Below are positions 1-10,509 of a DNA stretch of 64,000 nt, piece by piece (the first letter of the stretch is position 1; each line of letters opens with the position of its first letter). The DNA lies in assembly GCA_003222135.1 (NCBI GenBank), contig QHUM01000057.1, positions 1 through 64,000 on the forward strand. The letters are read 5' to 3'. The notes under the pieces were generated by a model. It had not been told where the DNA came from and searched no databases. It saw only the letters and a program-made list of their open reading frames with translations. Both the position numbers and the translations under genes were made by a program. Source of the stretch: Gemmatimonadota bacterium. Lineage in GTDB: Bacteria > Gemmatimonadota > Gemmatimonadetes > Gemmatimonadales > GWC2-71-9.

Positions 1-2
1 AG

Positions 3-1187
<1,185 letters not shown>

Positions 1188-1197
1188 CGAGGCACTC

Positions 1198-1506
1198 ATG
1201 GCGGGCAAGATTCGCATCCGGCTGAAAGCGTTCGACCACGCGCTGATCGATCAGGCCGCGGCTGACATCGTGCGCACCGCGGAAAAGACCGGCGCCCAGG
1301 TCTCGGGACCGATCCCGCTGCCCACCAAGCGGCAGCTGTGGACCGTGCTCCGGAGCCCGCACATCGACAAGAAAAGCCGAGAGCAGTTCGAGCTCAAGAC
1401 ACACAAGCGGCTGATCGACATTCTGGACTCGAGATCCCAGACGGTCGACGCGCTGACGAAGCTCGATCTGCCGGCCGGCGTCGATGTCGAGATCAAAGTC
1501 GAGTAG
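1198..1506 (+). CDS. rpsJ: 30S ribosomal protein S10
   Basis: S10 is a small-subunit head protein and the NusG/NusB partner in antitermination. The 102-residue product begins with the expected [11 protein letters not shown] segment and holds the family's GPIPLPT and [13 protein letters not shown] motifs. Its length is standard. The ATG is preceded by a weak purine stretch and follows tuf by 10 bases, so it is probably co-transcribed with tuf as the first gene of the S10 operon. Confidence 0.98.
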   Translation: MAGKIRIRLKAFDHALIDQAAADIVRTAEKTGAQVSGPIPLPTKRQLWTVLRSPHIDKKSREQFELKTHKRLIDILDSRSQTVDALTKLDLPAGVDVEIKVE

Positions 1507-1521
1507 CGCCTCGAGGAACGA

Positions 1522-2181
1522 ATGAACGCACTGATCGGCAGGAAGCTCGGCATGGCCCGCCTCTTCAACGAGGAGGGCGCGCACGTGCCGGTGACGGTCA
1601 TCGAGGTGGGGCCGTGCCCGATCGTGCAGGTGACCGCTGGGGCGGAGGGCGCGGGGACCATGGTCCAGATCGGCTTCGGCGCGAAGAAGCCGACGCGGGC
1701 GTCGAAGGCCTTGCTGGGACACGTGAAGCGGGCGGGTCTCGAGGTTGTGCCGCAGGTGTTGCGGACCTTCCCCGTAGCGGCCGTCACGGACGGTGGCGCG
1801 GCTCCCGCCCCGACACCGGGGGAGGCGGTCACCGTGGCGATCTTCAAGACGGGGGACGTGGTGAAGGTGACCGGCGTGACCAAGGGCCGCGGCTTCCAGG
1901 GCGTGGTGCACCGCCATCATTTCGGCGGCGGCCCCGAGACGCACGGCAACACCCGCCACCGCAAGCCCGGCTCGATCGCTCCCGGGACCGACCCGTCGCG
2001 CATCATCAAAGGGAAGCGGATGCCGGGGCACATGGGGGCGCGCCGCTTCACGGAGCTCGGTCTCAAGGTCGTGAGGGTGGATGCCGAGCGCAACCTGTTG
2101 TTCCTGCGCGGCGCGGTGCCCGGGCCGATGAACGGCCTCGTCACCGTCCGCAAGCAGGGAGGCCGGAGCCGCCATGATTGA
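1522..2181 (+). CDS. rplC: 50S ribosomal protein L3
   Basis: L3 is an early-assembly large-subunit protein that reaches toward the peptidyl transferase centre. The 219-residue product starts with [11 protein letters not shown], holds the [17 protein letters not shown] loop and the conserved RMPGHMG segment near residue 170. Length is normal. A GAGGAACGA ribosome-binding site precedes the ATG. Its last 8 bases overlap rplD, which implies translational coupling. Confidence 0.98.
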   Translation: MNALIGRKLGMARLFNEEGAHVPVTVIEVGPCPIVQVTAGAEGAGTMVQIGFGAKKPTRASKALLGHVKRAGLEVVPQVLRTFPVAAVTDGGAAPAPTPGEAVTVAIFKTGDVVKVTGVTKGRGFQGVVHRHHFGGGPETHGNTRHRKPGSIAPGTDPSRIIKGKRMPGHMGARRFTELGLKVVRVDAERNLLFLRGAVPGPMNGLVTVRKQGGRSRHD

Positions 2182-2860
2182 GGCGCCGCACTACTCCGCG
2201 ACCGGGGCGAAGAAGAAGCCCGTGTCGCTGCCGGCGGTGCTGTTCGACGGCACGGTGAACGAGCACGCGCTGCACCGGGCGGTGGTGACGTTCCTGGCGA
2301 ACCAGCGCCAGGGGACGCACGACACCAAGACGCGACGCTGGGTCACGGGTGGTAATCAGAAGCCGTGGCGCCAGAAAGGCACTGGCCGCGCGCGGCAGGG
2401 GTCGATCCGCGCGCCCCACTGGCGGCACGGCGGGATCGTCTTCGGGCCGCACCCGCGCGACTATCGGCTCGGCATCCCGAAAAAGGTGCGCCAGCTCGCG
2501 AAGAAGTCCGCCCTCAACGCCCGGGCGCGCGAAGGCGCGGTGCTCGTGGTCGATCCGCTCGCGTACGAGAAGCCGAAGACGAAATCGCTCGTCGGGCTGC
2601 TCGGCAAGCTCGGTGTCGCCGAGCGGAAGGTGCTGGTGCTCACGTGCGGCGACGCCCACGGGTACAACGTGTACCTCGCGGGTCGCAACGTCCCGAACGT
2701 GCACGTGATGCGGTTCGGCGACGCCACCGCGTACGAGATTCTGTGGTCCGATGCGGTCGTGGTCGAGCTCCCGGCACTGGGCGAAGCGGAAGGGAAGGGG
2801 GAGCAGGAAGAGGGGACGGCGGGGGGCCCGCCGGCCGACGTGGAGGCGTCCGATGCCTGA
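2174..2860 (+). CDS. rplD: 50S ribosomal protein L4
   Basis: L4 lines the exit tunnel and in some bacteria represses its own operon. The core (residues 1 to about 205) has the expected [19 protein letters not shown] loop. The 228-residue protein then carries about 20 extra residues rich in Gly, Glu and Pro, encoded by GGGAAGGGGGAGC-type sequence, which ordinary L4 lacks. The ATG lies inside rplC and the 3' end overlaps rplW by 8 bases. Confidence 0.97.
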   Translation: MIEAPHYSATGAKKKPVSLPAVLFDGTVNEHALHRAVVTFLANQRQGTHDTKTRRWVTGGNQKPWRQKGTGRARQGSIRAPHWRHGGIVFGPHPRDYRLGIPKKVRQLAKKSALNARAREGAVLVVDPLAYEKPKTKSLVGLLGKLGVAERKVLVLTCGDAHGYNVYLAGRNVPNVHVMRFGDATAYEILWSDAVVVELPALGEAEGKGEQEEGTAGGPPADVEASDA

Positions 2861-3140
2861 GCTGCACCACACGATCGTCGCGCCTGTGGTCACCGAGAAA
2901 TCGTCGGCGGCCTACGGGGCGCGCAAGGAATACGCGTTTCGGGTGCATCCGGACGCGACCAAGCCGCAGATCCGGGCGGCGATCGAGTCGCTGTTCAAGG
3001 TGAGCGTGACCGCCGTGCGCACGATGGTCGTGCGCGCCAAGCGCCGCACCTACGGACGCTACGTCGGGCGGCGGCCGTCCTGGAAGAAGGCGATCGTCAC
3101 CCTCAAAGAGGGAGACACGATCGCGGTGTTCGAGGGCTGA
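2853..3140 (+). CDS. rplW: 50S ribosomal protein L23
   Basis: L23 sits at the tunnel exit and docks trigger factor and SRP. The 95-residue product has the VVTEKS motif near the N-terminus and the [12 protein letters not shown] end typical of the family. I start it at the ATG at 2853, which overlaps the rplD stop by 8 bases. The open frame reaches further upstream, but that part is antisense to sense in rplD and matches no L23. Confidence 0.97.
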   Translation: MPELHHTIVAPVVTEKSSAAYGARKEYAFRVHPDATKPQIRAAIESLFKVSVTAVRTMVVRAKRRTYGRYVGRRPSWKKAIVTLKEGDTIAVFEG

Positions 3141-3141
3141 T

Positions 3142-3981
3142 ATGGGCATCCGCCAGTTCAAGCCGGTCACCCCGGCGACGCGATTCCGCTCAGTGTCGGA
3201 CTTCGGGGACATCACGAAGACCGAGCCGGAGCGTTCGTTGCTCGAGCCACTCAGACGCACGGGCGGCCGCAACAACAAGGGTCACATTACGAGCCGGTAC
3301 ATGGGCGGCGGGCACAAGCGGCAGTACCGGCGCATCGACTTCCGGCGCAACAAGTTCGGCGTGCCCGCCAAGGTCGCGAGCGTCGAATACGACCCGAACC
3401 GCACCGCCCGCATCGCGTTGCTCCACTACGTGGACGGCGAAAAGCGCTACATCCTCGCCCCCAAGGGTCTCGCCGTCGGCGATACCGTCGTCTCGGGACC
3501 GGGCGCAGACATCCGTATCGGGAACGCCATGCCGTTGTTCGAAATCCCGCTCGGCACCACGGTGCACAACGTGGAGCTCAAGATCGGGCGCGGGGGCCAG
3601 CTGTGCCGCTCGGCAGGGACCGGGGTGCAGGTCGTGGCGAAAGAGGGGAACCACGTCACCCTGCGGCTCCGCTCCACGGAGATGCGCATGGTGCGCGGCG
3701 AGTGCCTCGCCACGATCGGCGAGGTTTCGAACGCCGAGCACGAGCTGCTGTCGATCGGCAAGGCCGGTAAGAGCCGCTGGCTCGGGCGCCAGCCGCGGGT
3801 GCGCGGTGTGGCCATGAACCCCGTCGACCACCCGCTGGGCGGCGGTGAGGGGAAGACCTCGGGTGGCCGCCCGCCGACCTCGCCCTGGGGCAAGGTCGAG
3901 GGGAAGAAGACGCGGCACAAGAAGAAACCGTCGACGAAACTCATCGTGCGCGGCCGTAAGCGCGGGAAGGCGACGCAGTAA
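3142..3981 (+). CDS. rplB: 50S ribosomal protein L2
   Basis: L2 is needed for subunit association and peptidyl transfer. The 279-residue product has the usual [12 protein letters not shown] start and the [18 protein letters not shown] loop, with the functionally important His (VDHP) kept. The second His of the common DHPHGG motif is Leu here. The TAATG junction gives a one-base overlap with rpsS. Confidence 0.98.
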   Translation: MGIRQFKPVTPATRFRSVSDFGDITKTEPERSLLEPLRRTGGRNNKGHITSRYMGGGHKRQYRRIDFRRNKFGVPAKVASVEYDPNRTARIALLHYVDGEKRYILAPKGLAVGDTVVSGPGADIRIGNAMPLFEIPLGTTVHNVELKIGRGGQLCRSAGTGVQVVAKEGNHVTLRLRSTEMRMVRGECLATIGEVSNAEHELLSIGKAGKSRWLGRQPRVRGVAMNPVDHPLGGGEGKTSGGRPPTSPWGKVEGKKTRHKKKPSTKLIVRGRKRGKATQ

Positions 3982-4298
3982 TGGGACGTTCCATCAAGAA
4001 GGGACCCTACGTGGAGCCGTCGCTCCTCGAGAAGATCCGGGTCTTGAACGAGAAGAACGAGAAGAAGGTGTTCAAGACGTGGTCGCGGCGCAGCACGATC
4101 ACACCCGATTTCGTGGGTCACACGCTCGCGGTGCACAACGGGAACAAGTTCATCCCCGTGTACATCACGGAGAACATGGTCGGCCACAAGCTCGGCGAGT
4201 TCGCGGCGACGCGGCTGTTCCGTGGCCACAGCGCCAAGGGCTCGGCGGCGGAGCGCGAGGCTGCCGAGGCCGAAGCCGCTCAGGCACCGAAGGCGTAG
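3981..4298 (+). CDS. rpsS: 30S ribosomal protein S19
   Basis: S19 lies in the 30S head and contacts the A-site finger and P-site t[11 protein letters not shown] at the start, the TWSRRSTI motif and the VGHKLGEFA motif identify it. The core ends near residue 87; an added tail of about 18 residues rich in Ala and Glu makes it 105 residues. Start and stop codons interlock with rplB in a TAATG. Confidence 0.98.
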   Translation: MGRSIKKGPYVEPSLLEKIRVLNEKNEKKVFKTWSRRSTITPDFVGHTLAVHNGNKFIPVYITENMVGHKLGEFAATRLFRGHSAKGSAAEREAAEAEAAQAPKA

Positions 4299-4301
4299 TC
4301 G

Positions 4302-4802
4302 ATGGAAGCCCGGGCGATTCAGCGGACCGTCCGCCAGTCGGCGCGCAAGATGCGGCTCGTCATCGACCAGATCCGCGGGCGCGGGGTGCCGGAGGCATAC
4401 GCCATCCTGCGGTTCTCGAAGAAGCTGGCCGCGCGGCAGATTCACAAAGTGCTGCGCTCGGCGGTCGCCAACGCGGAGCAACAGGCGCAGCGCCAGAACG
4501 CCGCGTTCGACGCCGACCAGCTGCGGGTCGCGTACGCGGTCGTGAACGAGGGGCCGACGCTCAAGCGCTTCACGCAGGCAGCGATGGGCCGGGCGACGCC
4601 GATCTTGAAGCGCACCAGCCACGTGGAAATCCACGTGGCCGGAGAGGATGCACCCGCGGCCCCGCGCGCCAAGGCGGGGACCGCTGAGGCGAAGGCCGAA
4701 CCCAAGGCGCCCGCCAAGCGCAAACGGGCCGCGTCGAAGGCGGCCGCGAAGCGCAAGCGTCCCAAGGACGCCGCGTCGCGATCCAAGAAAGGGAGCAAGT
4801 AA
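4302..4802 (+). CDS. rplV: 50S ribosomal protein L22 with basic tail
   Basis: L22 forms part of the exit tunnel wall. Residues 1 to about 113 match the family (RQSARKMRLVIDQIRG, and VNEGPTLKRF before the beta-hairpin, which ends in HVEI). Unlike the usual 110-residue protein this one has 166 residues: the last 50 are almost only Ala, Lys, Arg and Glu, histone-H1-like in composition. The stop TAA is directly followed by the GTG of rpsC. Confidence 0.97.
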   Translation: MEARAIQRTVRQSARKMRLVIDQIRGRGVPEAYAILRFSKKLAARQIHKVLRSAVANAEQQAQRQNAAFDADQLRVAYAVVNEGPTLKRFTQAAMGRATPILKRTSHVEIHVAGEDAPAAPRAKAGTAEAKAEPKAPAKRKRAASKAAAKRKRPKDAASRSKKGSK

Positions 4803-5462
4803 GTGGGCCAGAAAACGCATCCGTACGGGTTCCGCCTGGGGATCGTCAAGCCGTGGCGCTCGCGCTATTACGCGCGCCACGACTTCCCGGAGCTCCTCAA
4901 GGAAGACGAGCTGATTCGTAAGTACCTGAAGACAAGGCTCTCGCACGCAGCGATCGCCGACGTGCACATCGAGCGCAAGCCGGGGAAAGTGACCGTCACG
5001 GTCCATACCGGACGCCCGGGCGTGGTGATCGGGAAGCGCGGCGCCGAGGTCGACAAGCTGCGCGACGAGCTGGCGCAGCTCACGGGCAAGGAGGTCGGGA
5101 TCAACGTCGAGGAGATCAAGCGTCCGGAGCTCGACGCCCAGCTCGTGGGGGACAGTGTGGCGCACCAGCTCACCCAGCGGATCTCGTTCCGCCGCGCGAT
5201 GAAGCGTGCGGTACAGAGCGCCATGCGGATGGGGGCGCAGGGGATCAAGATCAAGACGGCGGGCCGTCTGGGCGGCGCCGAAATCGCGCGCACCGAGGGA
5301 TACCACGAGGGGCGCGTGCCGCTGCACACGCTCCGCGCCGACGTCGATTACGCGCTCTCGACCGCCAAGACGACGTACGGGACGATCGGCGTCAAGGTGT
5401 GGATCTTCAAGGGCGAGCGCACCGAGGATCTGCACGGGCGCACCTATTCGACGGGCGTCTGA
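4803..5462 (+). CDS. rpsC: 30S ribosomal protein S3
   Basis: S3 is part of the mRNA entry channel. The 219-residue product starts [13 protein letters not shown], has the KH-domain [15 protein letters not shown] and the C-terminal [17 protein letters not shown] and GVKVWI signatures. The start is GTG at 4803, right after the rplV stop; no ATG fits. Length is normal for the short S3 type. Confidence 0.98.
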   Translation: MGQKTHPYGFRLGIVKPWRSRYYARHDFPELLKEDELIRKYLKTRLSHAAIADVHIERKPGKVTVTVHTGRPGVVIGKRGAEVDKLRDELAQLTGKEVGINVEEIKRPELDAQLVGDSVAHQLTQRISFRRAMKRAVQSAMRMGAQGIKIKTAGRLGGAEIARTEGYHEGRVPLHTLRADVDYALSTAKTTYGTIGVKVWIFKGERTEDLHGRTYSTGV

Positions 5463-5465
5463 GCG

Positions 5466-5879
5466 ATGCTGGCGCCGAAGCGGGTCAAGTTTCGCAAGCG
5501 GTTCAAGGGCCGCACCAAGGGGATGGCCACGCGCGGCAACACCGTCGCGTTCGGCCACTACGGGCTGATGGCGCTCGAGCCGGGGTGGATCAGTAATCGG
5601 CAGATCGAGGCATCGCGCGTGGCGCTGACCCGGGAGATGAAGCGCGGCGGCAAAGTCTGGATCCGGCTGTTTCCCGACAAGCCGATCACCAAGAAGCCGG
5701 CGGAGACGCGGATGGGGAAGGGAAAGGGCAACCCCGAGGGCTGGGTGGCCGTCGTGAAACCGGGCCGCGTGATGTTCGAGGTCGAGGGGATCGCCGAGCA
5801 CCTGGCGCGCGCGGCGCTCGAGCTCGCGGCAGCGAAGCTGCCCATCAAGTCGAAGTTCGTGAAGCGGGAGGAGCGCTAA
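5466..5879 (+). CDS. rplP: 50S ribosomal protein L16
   Basis: L16 organises the A-site region of 23S rRNA. The 137-residue product begins [16 protein letters not shown], with the [19 protein letters not shown] motif in the middle, and ends at normal length. The ATG follows the rpsC stop by three bases. Nothing is unusual. Confidence 0.98.
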   Translation: MLAPKRVKFRKRFKGRTKGMATRGNTVAFGHYGLMALEPGWISNRQIEASRVALTREMKRGGKVWIRLFPDKPITKKPAETRMGKGKGNPEGWVAVVKPGRVMFEVEGIAEHLARAALELAAAKLPIKSKFVKREER

Positions 5880-5880
5880 C

Positions 5881-6081
5881 ATGGCGCGGCAGAAGCCCGA
5901 GGGGTTGCGGGAGCTCAAGACCGACGAGCTCGAGCAGAAGCTCGCGCTCCTCGTGGAAGAGCGCTTCCGCCTGGCGTTCCGCCGCGGCACCGAGGCGATC
6001 GCGAATCCGCTACAGTTCCGCACGATGCGCCGCGAGATCGCGCGGATCAAGACCATCTTGCGCGAGAGGAAGCAGGCATGA
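5881..6081 (+). CDS. rpmC: 50S ribosomal protein L29
   Basis: L29 is a small two-helix protein near the tunnel exit. The 66-residue product has the family's LRELKTDELEQKL start and the REIARIKTILRER helix. It starts one base after rplP and overlaps rpsQ by an ATGA. Confidence 0.97.
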   Translation: MARQKPEGLRELKTDELEQKLALLVEERFRLAFRRGTEAIANPLQFRTMRREIARIKTILRERKQA

Positions 6082-6326
6082 GGGCGCGTCGCAAAGTCCG
6101 CACTGGCGTGGTGGTGAGCGACAAGATGCAGCTGACCGTGACCGTGTCGCTGGTACGCCGCTTCGCGCACGGGTTCTATGGCAAGCAGGTGGTCCGGTCC
6201 AAGCAGGTCGCGGCCCATAACGACAAGGGCGCAAAGCAAGGCGACACCGTGCGGATCGTGGAGACGCGGCCGCTCTCGAAAACGAAGCGGTGGCGCGTGG
6301 TCGAAGTGATCGAGCACGCGCGCTAG
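6078..6326 (+). CDS. rpsQ: 30S ribosomal protein S17
   Basis: S17 is a primary 16S rRNA binder with an OB fold. The 82-residue product shows [15 protein letters not shown] and the [15 protein letters not shown] ending typical of S17. The ATG overlaps the rpmC stop (ATGA). Length is standard. Confidence 0.97.
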   Translation: MRARRKVRTGVVVSDKMQLTVTVSLVRRFAHGFYGKQVVRSKQVAAHNDKGAKQGDTVRIVETRPLSKTKRWRVVEVIEHAR

Positions 6327-6343
6327 CGGCGGGGAGGGGCGAC

Positions 6344-6712
6344 GTGGTCCAGCAGGAAACGATACTCAAGATCGCGGACAACTCGGGCGCGCGCAGCGCG
6401 CTCGTGATCCGCGTGCTGGGCGGGTCGAAGCGTCGCTACGGAGGCCTGGGCGACATCGTGGTGGTCACGATCAAAGACGCCATCCCGACCGGTCAGATCA
6501 AGAAAGGCGAGGTGGTGAAGGCCGTGATCGTGCGCACCGCGAAGGAGACGCGACGCAAGGACGGCTCCTACATCCGGTTCGACGAGAACGCGGCCGTGCT
6601 CATCACCGATCAGGGCGAGCCCCGCGCTACACGTATCTTCGGGCCCGTGGGTCGCGAGCTGCGCGAGAAGCGGTTCATGAAGATCGTGTCGCTGGCGCCG
6701 GAGGTGATCTGA
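6344..6712 (+). CDS. rplN: 50S ribosomal protein L14
   Basis: L14 sits at the intersubunit face near the GTPase centre. I start it at GTG 6344, giving [17 protein letters not shown], the normal L14 N-terminus, and 122 residues, the normal length. The longer open frame from 6290 runs into rpsQ and adds no family sequence. A GGGAGGGG ribosome-binding site lies at 6332-6339. The [10 protein letters not shown] motif confirms the family. Confidence 0.97.
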   Translation: MVQQETILKIADNSGARSALVIRVLGGSKRRYGGLGDIVVVTIKDAIPTGQIKKGEVVKAVIVRTAKETRRKDGSYIRFDENAAVLITDQGEPRATRIFGPVGRELREKRFMKIVSLAPEVI

Positions 6713-6713
6713 G

Positions 6714-7100
6714 ATGCGGACGCTGGTCTATCGCAAGAGCCGCCGGCAGCGGGGCCGCGAGCCCGAGCGGCACAAGCTGCACGTCGCCAAGGGCGACACC
6801 GTACGGGTGATCCGCGGGGAGCATCGTGGCAAGGAAGGCAAGATTCTCCGCGTGCACCCCAAGCAATTCCGGATCGTCGTGGAGGGCGTGAACGTCGTGA
6901 AGAAGCACAAGCGCGCGACCGGCGCGCCCGGGAGCGAGAGCGGGATCATCGAGTTTCCGGCGCCGATCGCGGCGTCCAACGTGATGCTGTTGGACCCGAA
7001 GTCCGGCGAGCCCACGCGCGTGCGTCGCCGGCGCGACAAGGACGGGACGGTGGAGCGGATCGCGATCAAGTCCGGCCAGCCGATCCCGCGGGTGAGGTAG
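6714..7100 (+). CDS. rplX: 50S ribosomal protein L24
   Basis: L24 starts 50S assembly. The KOW motif is plain ([20 protein letters not shown], residues 23-42) and the middle GIIEFPAPI segment fits. At 128 residues it is slightly longer than usual, with a basic [10 protein letters not shown] stretch near the C-terminus. One base separates it from rplN. Confidence 0.97.
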   Translation: MRTLVYRKSRRQRGREPERHKLHVAKGDTVRVIRGEHRGKEGKILRVHPKQFRIVVEGVNVVKKHKRATGAPGSESGIIEFPAPIAASNVMLLDPKSGEPTRVRRRRDKDGTVERIAIKSGQPIPRVR

Positions 7101-7103
7101 ACA

Positions 7104-7919
7104 ATGGCGGAGCCCAAAGAGAACGAACCCACGCCAGCCGGTGGGGCTGACCCCGGGGCGCCGCCCCGGGGTCAGCAGCCGGAGGCCGCCGGCGCGCCCG
7201 CCCCCGCCGCGGAGCCCAAAGGGGAGCAGCCGGCGAAGCCGCCGAAGCAGGAGAAACGGGACAAGCAGCAGAAGAAGGACAAGAAGGGCAAGCAGCCGGC
7301 CGAGGGGAAAGAGCGGCCCGCGGCGGAGCCGGAAGGGCCGCCGCCCGAGCCGGCACCGCGGCCGCGGCTCCTGGAGCACTACGAGCAGCGCGTGCGTGCG
7401 AAGCTGGCGCAGCAGTTCGGGCTCCGCAACGTGCACGAGATCCCCAAGCTCGTGAAGATCGTGCTCAACGTGGGGATGGGGGACGCGCCCAAGAACCCCA
7501 AGGGCCTGGAGGCGGCGACGGCCGAGCTGGCGGCGATCACCGGCCAGCACGCCGTCGTGACGCGCGCCAAGAAGGCGATCGCGAACTTCAATCTCCGGGA
7601 GGGCATGGCGATCGGCTGCGCCGTGACGCTGCGCGGCGCGCGTATGTACGAGTTCCTCGATCGCTTCATCACCATCGCGGTGCCGCGCATGCGCGACTTC
7701 CGCGGACTGTCGCCGGACAGCTTCGATGGCCGAGGCAACTACACGATCGGCATCAAGGAGCAGATGATCTTCCCCGAGATCGAGTACGACAAGGTCGAGA
7801 AGATCCACGGGATGGATATCACGGTCGTCACGAGCGCCGGTCGCGACGACACGGCCCGCGCCCTGCTCCGCGAGCTGGGCATGCCCTTCCGGGGCGAAGC
7901 CCCGGTTGCGGTCAACTAG
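7104..7919 (+). CDS. rplE: 50S ribosomal protein L5 with long N-terminal extension
   Basis: L5 binds 5S rRNA. Residues from about 89 on are a normal L5 ([43 protein letters not shown]). Before it lie about 88 extra residues rich in Ala, Pro, Glu and Lys, including a strongly basic [13 protein letters not shown] patch, so the protein is 271 rather than about 180 residues. The ATG at 7104 fits the operon spacing (3 bases after rplX). A near-perfect palindrome (7146-7176) is read in frame within this extension, which suggests the extension grew partly by element insertion. An internal start closer to the core is possible but no good site is seen. Confidence 0.95.
   Translation: MAEPKENEPTPAGGADPGAPPRGQQPEAAGAPAPAAEPKGEQPAKPPKQEKRDKQQKKDKKGKQPAEGKERPAAEPEGPPPEPAPRPRLLEHYEQRVRAKLAQQFGLRNVHEIPKLVKIVLNVGMGDAPKNPKGLEAATAELAAITGQHAVVTRAKKAIANFNLREGMAIGCAVTLRGARMYEFLDRFITIAVPRMRDFRGLSPDSFDGRGNYTIGIKEQMIFPEIEYDKVEKIHGMDITVVTSAGRDDTARALLRELGMPFRGEAPVAVN
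7146..7176. repeat. Palindrome inside rplE
   Basis: The two 15-base arms, GCTGACCCCGGGGCG and its exact reverse complement, are separated by one base. The palindrome is translated in frame as part of the low-complexity N-terminal extension of L5. Such a perfect palindrome is not expected from amino-acid constraint; it looks like a small dispersed element. No second copy was found in this window. Confidence 0.75.
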
Positions 7920-7930
7920 AGGACCACTGC

Positions 7931-8116
7931 ATGGCGAAGAAGGCCTGGATCGAGAAGGTCAAGCGGAAGCCGAAGTTCAAGGTGCGCGGCTACTACCGGT
8001 GCCAGCGGTGCGGCCGCAGTCGCGGCACGCTGCGGAAGTTCAAGCTGTGCCGCATTTGTTTCCGCGAACTCGCGCTGCGCGGGGAGATCCCCGGCGTGCG
8101 CAAAGCCAGTTGGTAA
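7931..8116 (+). CDS. rpsN: 30S ribosomal protein S14, zinc-binding type
   Basis: S14 helps assemble the 30S head. The product is the short 61-residue type Z with four zinc-ligand cysteines at residues 24, 27, 40 and 43 ([12 protein letters not shown] and [10 protein letters not shown]). It begins 11 bases after rplE. Many bacteria carry a second, zinc-free S14 elsewhere; none is visible here. Confidence 0.98.
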   Translation: MAKKAWIEKVKRKPKFKVRGYYRCQRCGRSRGTLRKFKLCRICFRELALRGEIPGVRKASW

Positions 8117-8132
8117 CAGGACGGAAGGCGAG

Positions 8133-8528
8133 ATGAGCGTGACAGATCCCGTTGCCGACATGTTGACCCGCGTGCGCAACGCCTGCCAGGCAGGCCACCG
8201 CCGCGTCGATATGCCGGTGTCGAAACTGAAGGCCGAGATCGCTCGGTTGCTCCGCGACAACCATTATATCCAGGACTTCAAAGTGCTGGACGATGGCCGT
8301 CATGGTCTGCTGCGGCTGTACTTGAAGTACCACAACGACGCCCCCGTGATCCGCGAGCTCCAGCGCGTCTCGGCCCCGGGGCTGCGGCGCTACGTCAAGG
8401 CACGCGAGATCCCCCGCGTAAAGAACGGGCTCGGGATGGCCATCCTCTCGACCCCGCAGGGCCTGATGACGGACCGCGAAGCCCGTACCGCCCGCGTGGG
8501 CGGCGAGCTGCTCGCGGTGGTCTGGTAG
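8133..8528 (+). CDS. rpsH: 30S ribosomal protein S8
   Basis: S8 is a central-domain 16S rRNA binder and, in E. coli, the spc operon translational repressor. The 131-residue product starts with [15 protein letters not shown] and ends with the family pattern [15 protein letters not shown]. It follows rpsN by 16 bases, with GGAAGGCGAG as ribosome-binding site. Confidence 0.98.
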   Translation: MSVTDPVADMLTRVRNACQAGHRRVDMPVSKLKAEIARLLRDNHYIQDFKVLDDGRHGLLRLYLKYHNDAPVIRELQRVSAPGLRRYVKAREIPRVKNGLGMAILSTPQGLMTDREARTARVGGELLAVVW

Positions 8529-8532
8529 CCGC

Positions 8533-9078
8533 ATGTCGCGCATCGGCCGGAAGCCGGTTCCGCTGCCCAACGGCGTCACGGCGCTGATCGACGGCCGCAC
8601 GGTCACGGTGAAGGGCCCGAAGGGCGAGATGAGCCGGACGTTCCATCCGGAGCTCACCCTGGCGCTCGAAGAGAACGCCGTGGTGGTGCGGCGACCGTCG
8701 GACGAGAGCCGGCACAAGGCCCTGCACGGGCTCACCCGCACGCTCGTCGCCAACATGGTGGACGGCGTGACGAAGGGGTTCGCGAAGTCGCTCGAGATTC
8801 AGGGGGTCGGCTACAAGGCGGAGCCCAAGCCGTTCGGCGTGCAGCTCGTCGTCGGCTTCTCCCATCCGGTCCCGTATCACGCTCCGAAGGGAATCAAGAT
8901 CTCGGTGGACAACAACGTGCTCGTGAAGGTCGAAGGCGTCGACAAGGAGCTCGTGGGACAGGTGGCCGCTGAGCTCCGCGCCATTCGACCTCCCGAGCCG
9001 TACAAGGGGAAGGGGATCCGCTACGTGGGCGAGCAGGTCCGCCGCAAGGCCGGCAAGACCGCCCAGGCGGCCAAGTAA
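8533..9078 (+). CDS. rplF: 50S ribosomal protein L6
   Basis: L6 lies near the sarcin-ricin loop. The 181-residue product has SRIGRKPVPLP at the start, the internal VNGKSY-type repeat fold and the C-terminal PPEPYKGKGIRY signature. Length is normal; four bases separate it from rpsH. Confidence 0.98.
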   Translation: MSRIGRKPVPLPNGVTALIDGRTVTVKGPKGEMSRTFHPELTLALEENAVVVRRPSDESRHKALHGLTRTLVANMVDGVTKGFAKSLEIQGVGYKAEPKPFGVQLVVGFSHPVPYHAPKGIKISVDNNVLVKVEGVDKELVGQVAAELRAIRPPEPYKGKGIRYVGEQVRRKAGKTAQAAK

Positions 9079-9081
9079 GCC

Positions 9082-9453
9082 ATGCGATCGATCCACAAGG
9101 TCAGGACCCGCGCCGAGCGCCGGCACCAGCGCCACCTGCGGGTGCGACACAAGGTGACGGGCTCGCTCGAGCGGCCGCGACTCGTGGTGTTCCGCTCCTC
9201 GAAGCACATCTACGCTCAGCTGGTGGACGACACGCGGGGCGTCACCCTCGTCGGCGCGTCGGACGGCTCAGAGGGCGTGACGGCCGAGGGGAAGGGCAAG
9301 ACGGCGAAGAGCTTTGCGTTGGGCCAGCTCGTCGCCCGCCGGGCAAAAGAGAAGGGGATCAGCAAGGTCGTGTTCGACCGTGGCGGCTATCGTTATCACG
9401 GGCGCGTCAAGGCAGTGGCCGATGGCGCCCGTAAGGGCGGATTGGAGTTCTGA
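9082..9453 (+). CDS. rplR: 50S ribosomal protein L18
   Basis: L18 binds 5S rRNA with L5. The 123-residue product has [31 protein letters not shown] and the [14 protein letters not shown] motif. Its TGA overlaps the ATG of rpsE by one base (TGATG). Confidence 0.98.
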   Translation: MRSIHKVRTRAERRHQRHLRVRHKVTGSLERPRLVVFRSSKHIYAQLVDDTRGVTLVGASDGSEGVTAEGKGKTAKSFALGQLVARRAKEKGISKVVFDRGGYRYHGRVKAVADGARKGGLEF

Positions 9454-10247
9454 TGGCGACCGATCAGGAGCGTGACGCACCGCCGGCGGTCCCGGCGGTC
9501 CCGGCGGTCCCGGCGGCAGGGAGCCCGGGCATGGGCGAAGAAACCGAAACCGCGCACGCCGGCGGCGAGCCGGTGGTCCAGGAACAGCCGCGCGGGGGTG
9601 GGGGTGGTGGGGGTGGTGGGGGTGGCGGGGGCGGCAGGGGCGGCGGGGGCGGCGGGGGCGGCGGGCGGGGCCGCGGTCGCGGGCGGGGCGGGTCGGGGCG
9701 CGGCGGCGAGCGCCGCGACGGCGGGGAGCGGCAGCGAGAAGGGGATGGCCTCATCGAGAACGTGATCTCGATCAACCGGGTCGCCAAGGTCGTCAAAGGC
9801 GGCCGGCGCTTCGGGTTCAACGCGCTCGTCGCCGTGGGCGATGGACAGGGACGGGTCGGCGTCGCGACCGGCAAGGCCAACGAGGTCAGCGAGGCCGTGC
9901 GCAAGGCCGTCGAGGCCGCGCGCCGGCGTATGATGGAGGTCCCGCTCACTGGCGGCACGATCCCGCACGAGATCATCGGGGACCACGGTGCCGGCCGGGT
10001 GCTGTTGAAGCCCGCCGCGACGGGGACTGGGGTGATCGCCGGAGGACCCGTGCGCGCAGTGCTCGAGTGCGCCGGCGTGCGCGACATCCTCACGAAGAGC
10101 CTGGGGTCCACCAACCCCCACAACATGGTCCGCGCGACCATCGACGCGCTGCAACACCTGACGACGCAGCGGCGCGTGGCCAAGGAGCGCGGCGTCGAGG
10201 TGGAGGCGATCCACTACCGGCCCCGGCAGGGGGCCACCCGTGGCTAG
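9453..10247 (+). CDS. rpsE: 30S ribosomal protein S5 with poly-Gly/RGG N-terminal domain
   Basis: S5 contributes to decoding fidelity and the mRNA entry helicase. The S5 core begins near residue 98 ([18 protein letters not shown]) and includes the [10 protein letters not shown] loop and the TGGTIPHEI segment. The first 97 residues are unusual: three tandem PAV-type repeats coded by repeats of GCGGTCCCG, a run of 14 glycines (bases about 9594-9636), then Gly/Arg repeats like eukaryotic RGG RNA-binding boxes. The product is 264 rather than about 165 residues. The start is fixed by the TGATG junction with rplR; an internal start would have to be non-ATG. Confidence 0.95.
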   Translation: MATDQERDAPPAVPAVPAVPAAGSPGMGEETETAHAGGEPVVQEQPRGGGGGGGGGGGGGGRGGGGGGGGGRGRGRGRGGSGRGGERRDGGERQREGDGLIENVISINRVAKVVKGGRRFGFNALVAVGDGQGRVGVATGKANEVSEAVRKAVEAARRRMMEVPLTGGTIPHEIIGDHGAGRVLLKPAATGTGVIAGGPVRAVLECAGVRDILTKSLGSTNPHNMVRATIDALQHLTTQRRVAKERGVEVEAIHYRPRQGATRG

Positions 10248-10506
10248 ACTGCCCCCCACCCGGAAGTACCGCAAGCGCAAGCGGGGTGCGGAGCGTGCGC
10301 TGCCGCCCGCGGGCGCGGCCGCCCTGCGCATCAAGCAGGTCCACTCCGGCATCGGCCGCCCGGCGCTCGAGCGGCGAACGCTCGAGGCGCTCGGGCTCAA
10401 GCATCACCAGCATACCGTGGTGAAGAAGGATCACCCATCGCTCCGTGGGATGCTCTATCAGGTGCGCCACCTCGTCGAGGTGACGCCGGTGAAGGAAGGC
10501 AAGTAA
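10240..10506 (+). CDS. rpmD: 50S ribosomal protein L30
   Basis: L30 is a small 50S protein of about 60 residues. Residues from about 29 on match ([13 protein letters not shown], then [22 protein letters not shown]). A basic 28-residue N-terminal extension precedes it. The start is GTG 10240, overlapping rpsE by 8 bases; there is no later start that would give the short form. Confidence 0.93.
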   Translation: MARLPPTRKYRKRKRGAERALPPAGAAALRIKQVHSGIGRPALERRTLEALGLKHHQHTVVKKDHPSLRGMLYQVRHLVEVTPVKEGK

Positions 10507-10509
10507 CCG

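Noticed and set aside
3447..6317. 956-codon open frame on the minus strand across the ribosomal operon
   Set aside because: It runs antisense to rplB-rpsQ and gives Arg/His/Leu-rich sequence typical of the reverse frame of GC-rich genes; all plus-strand genes there are certain.
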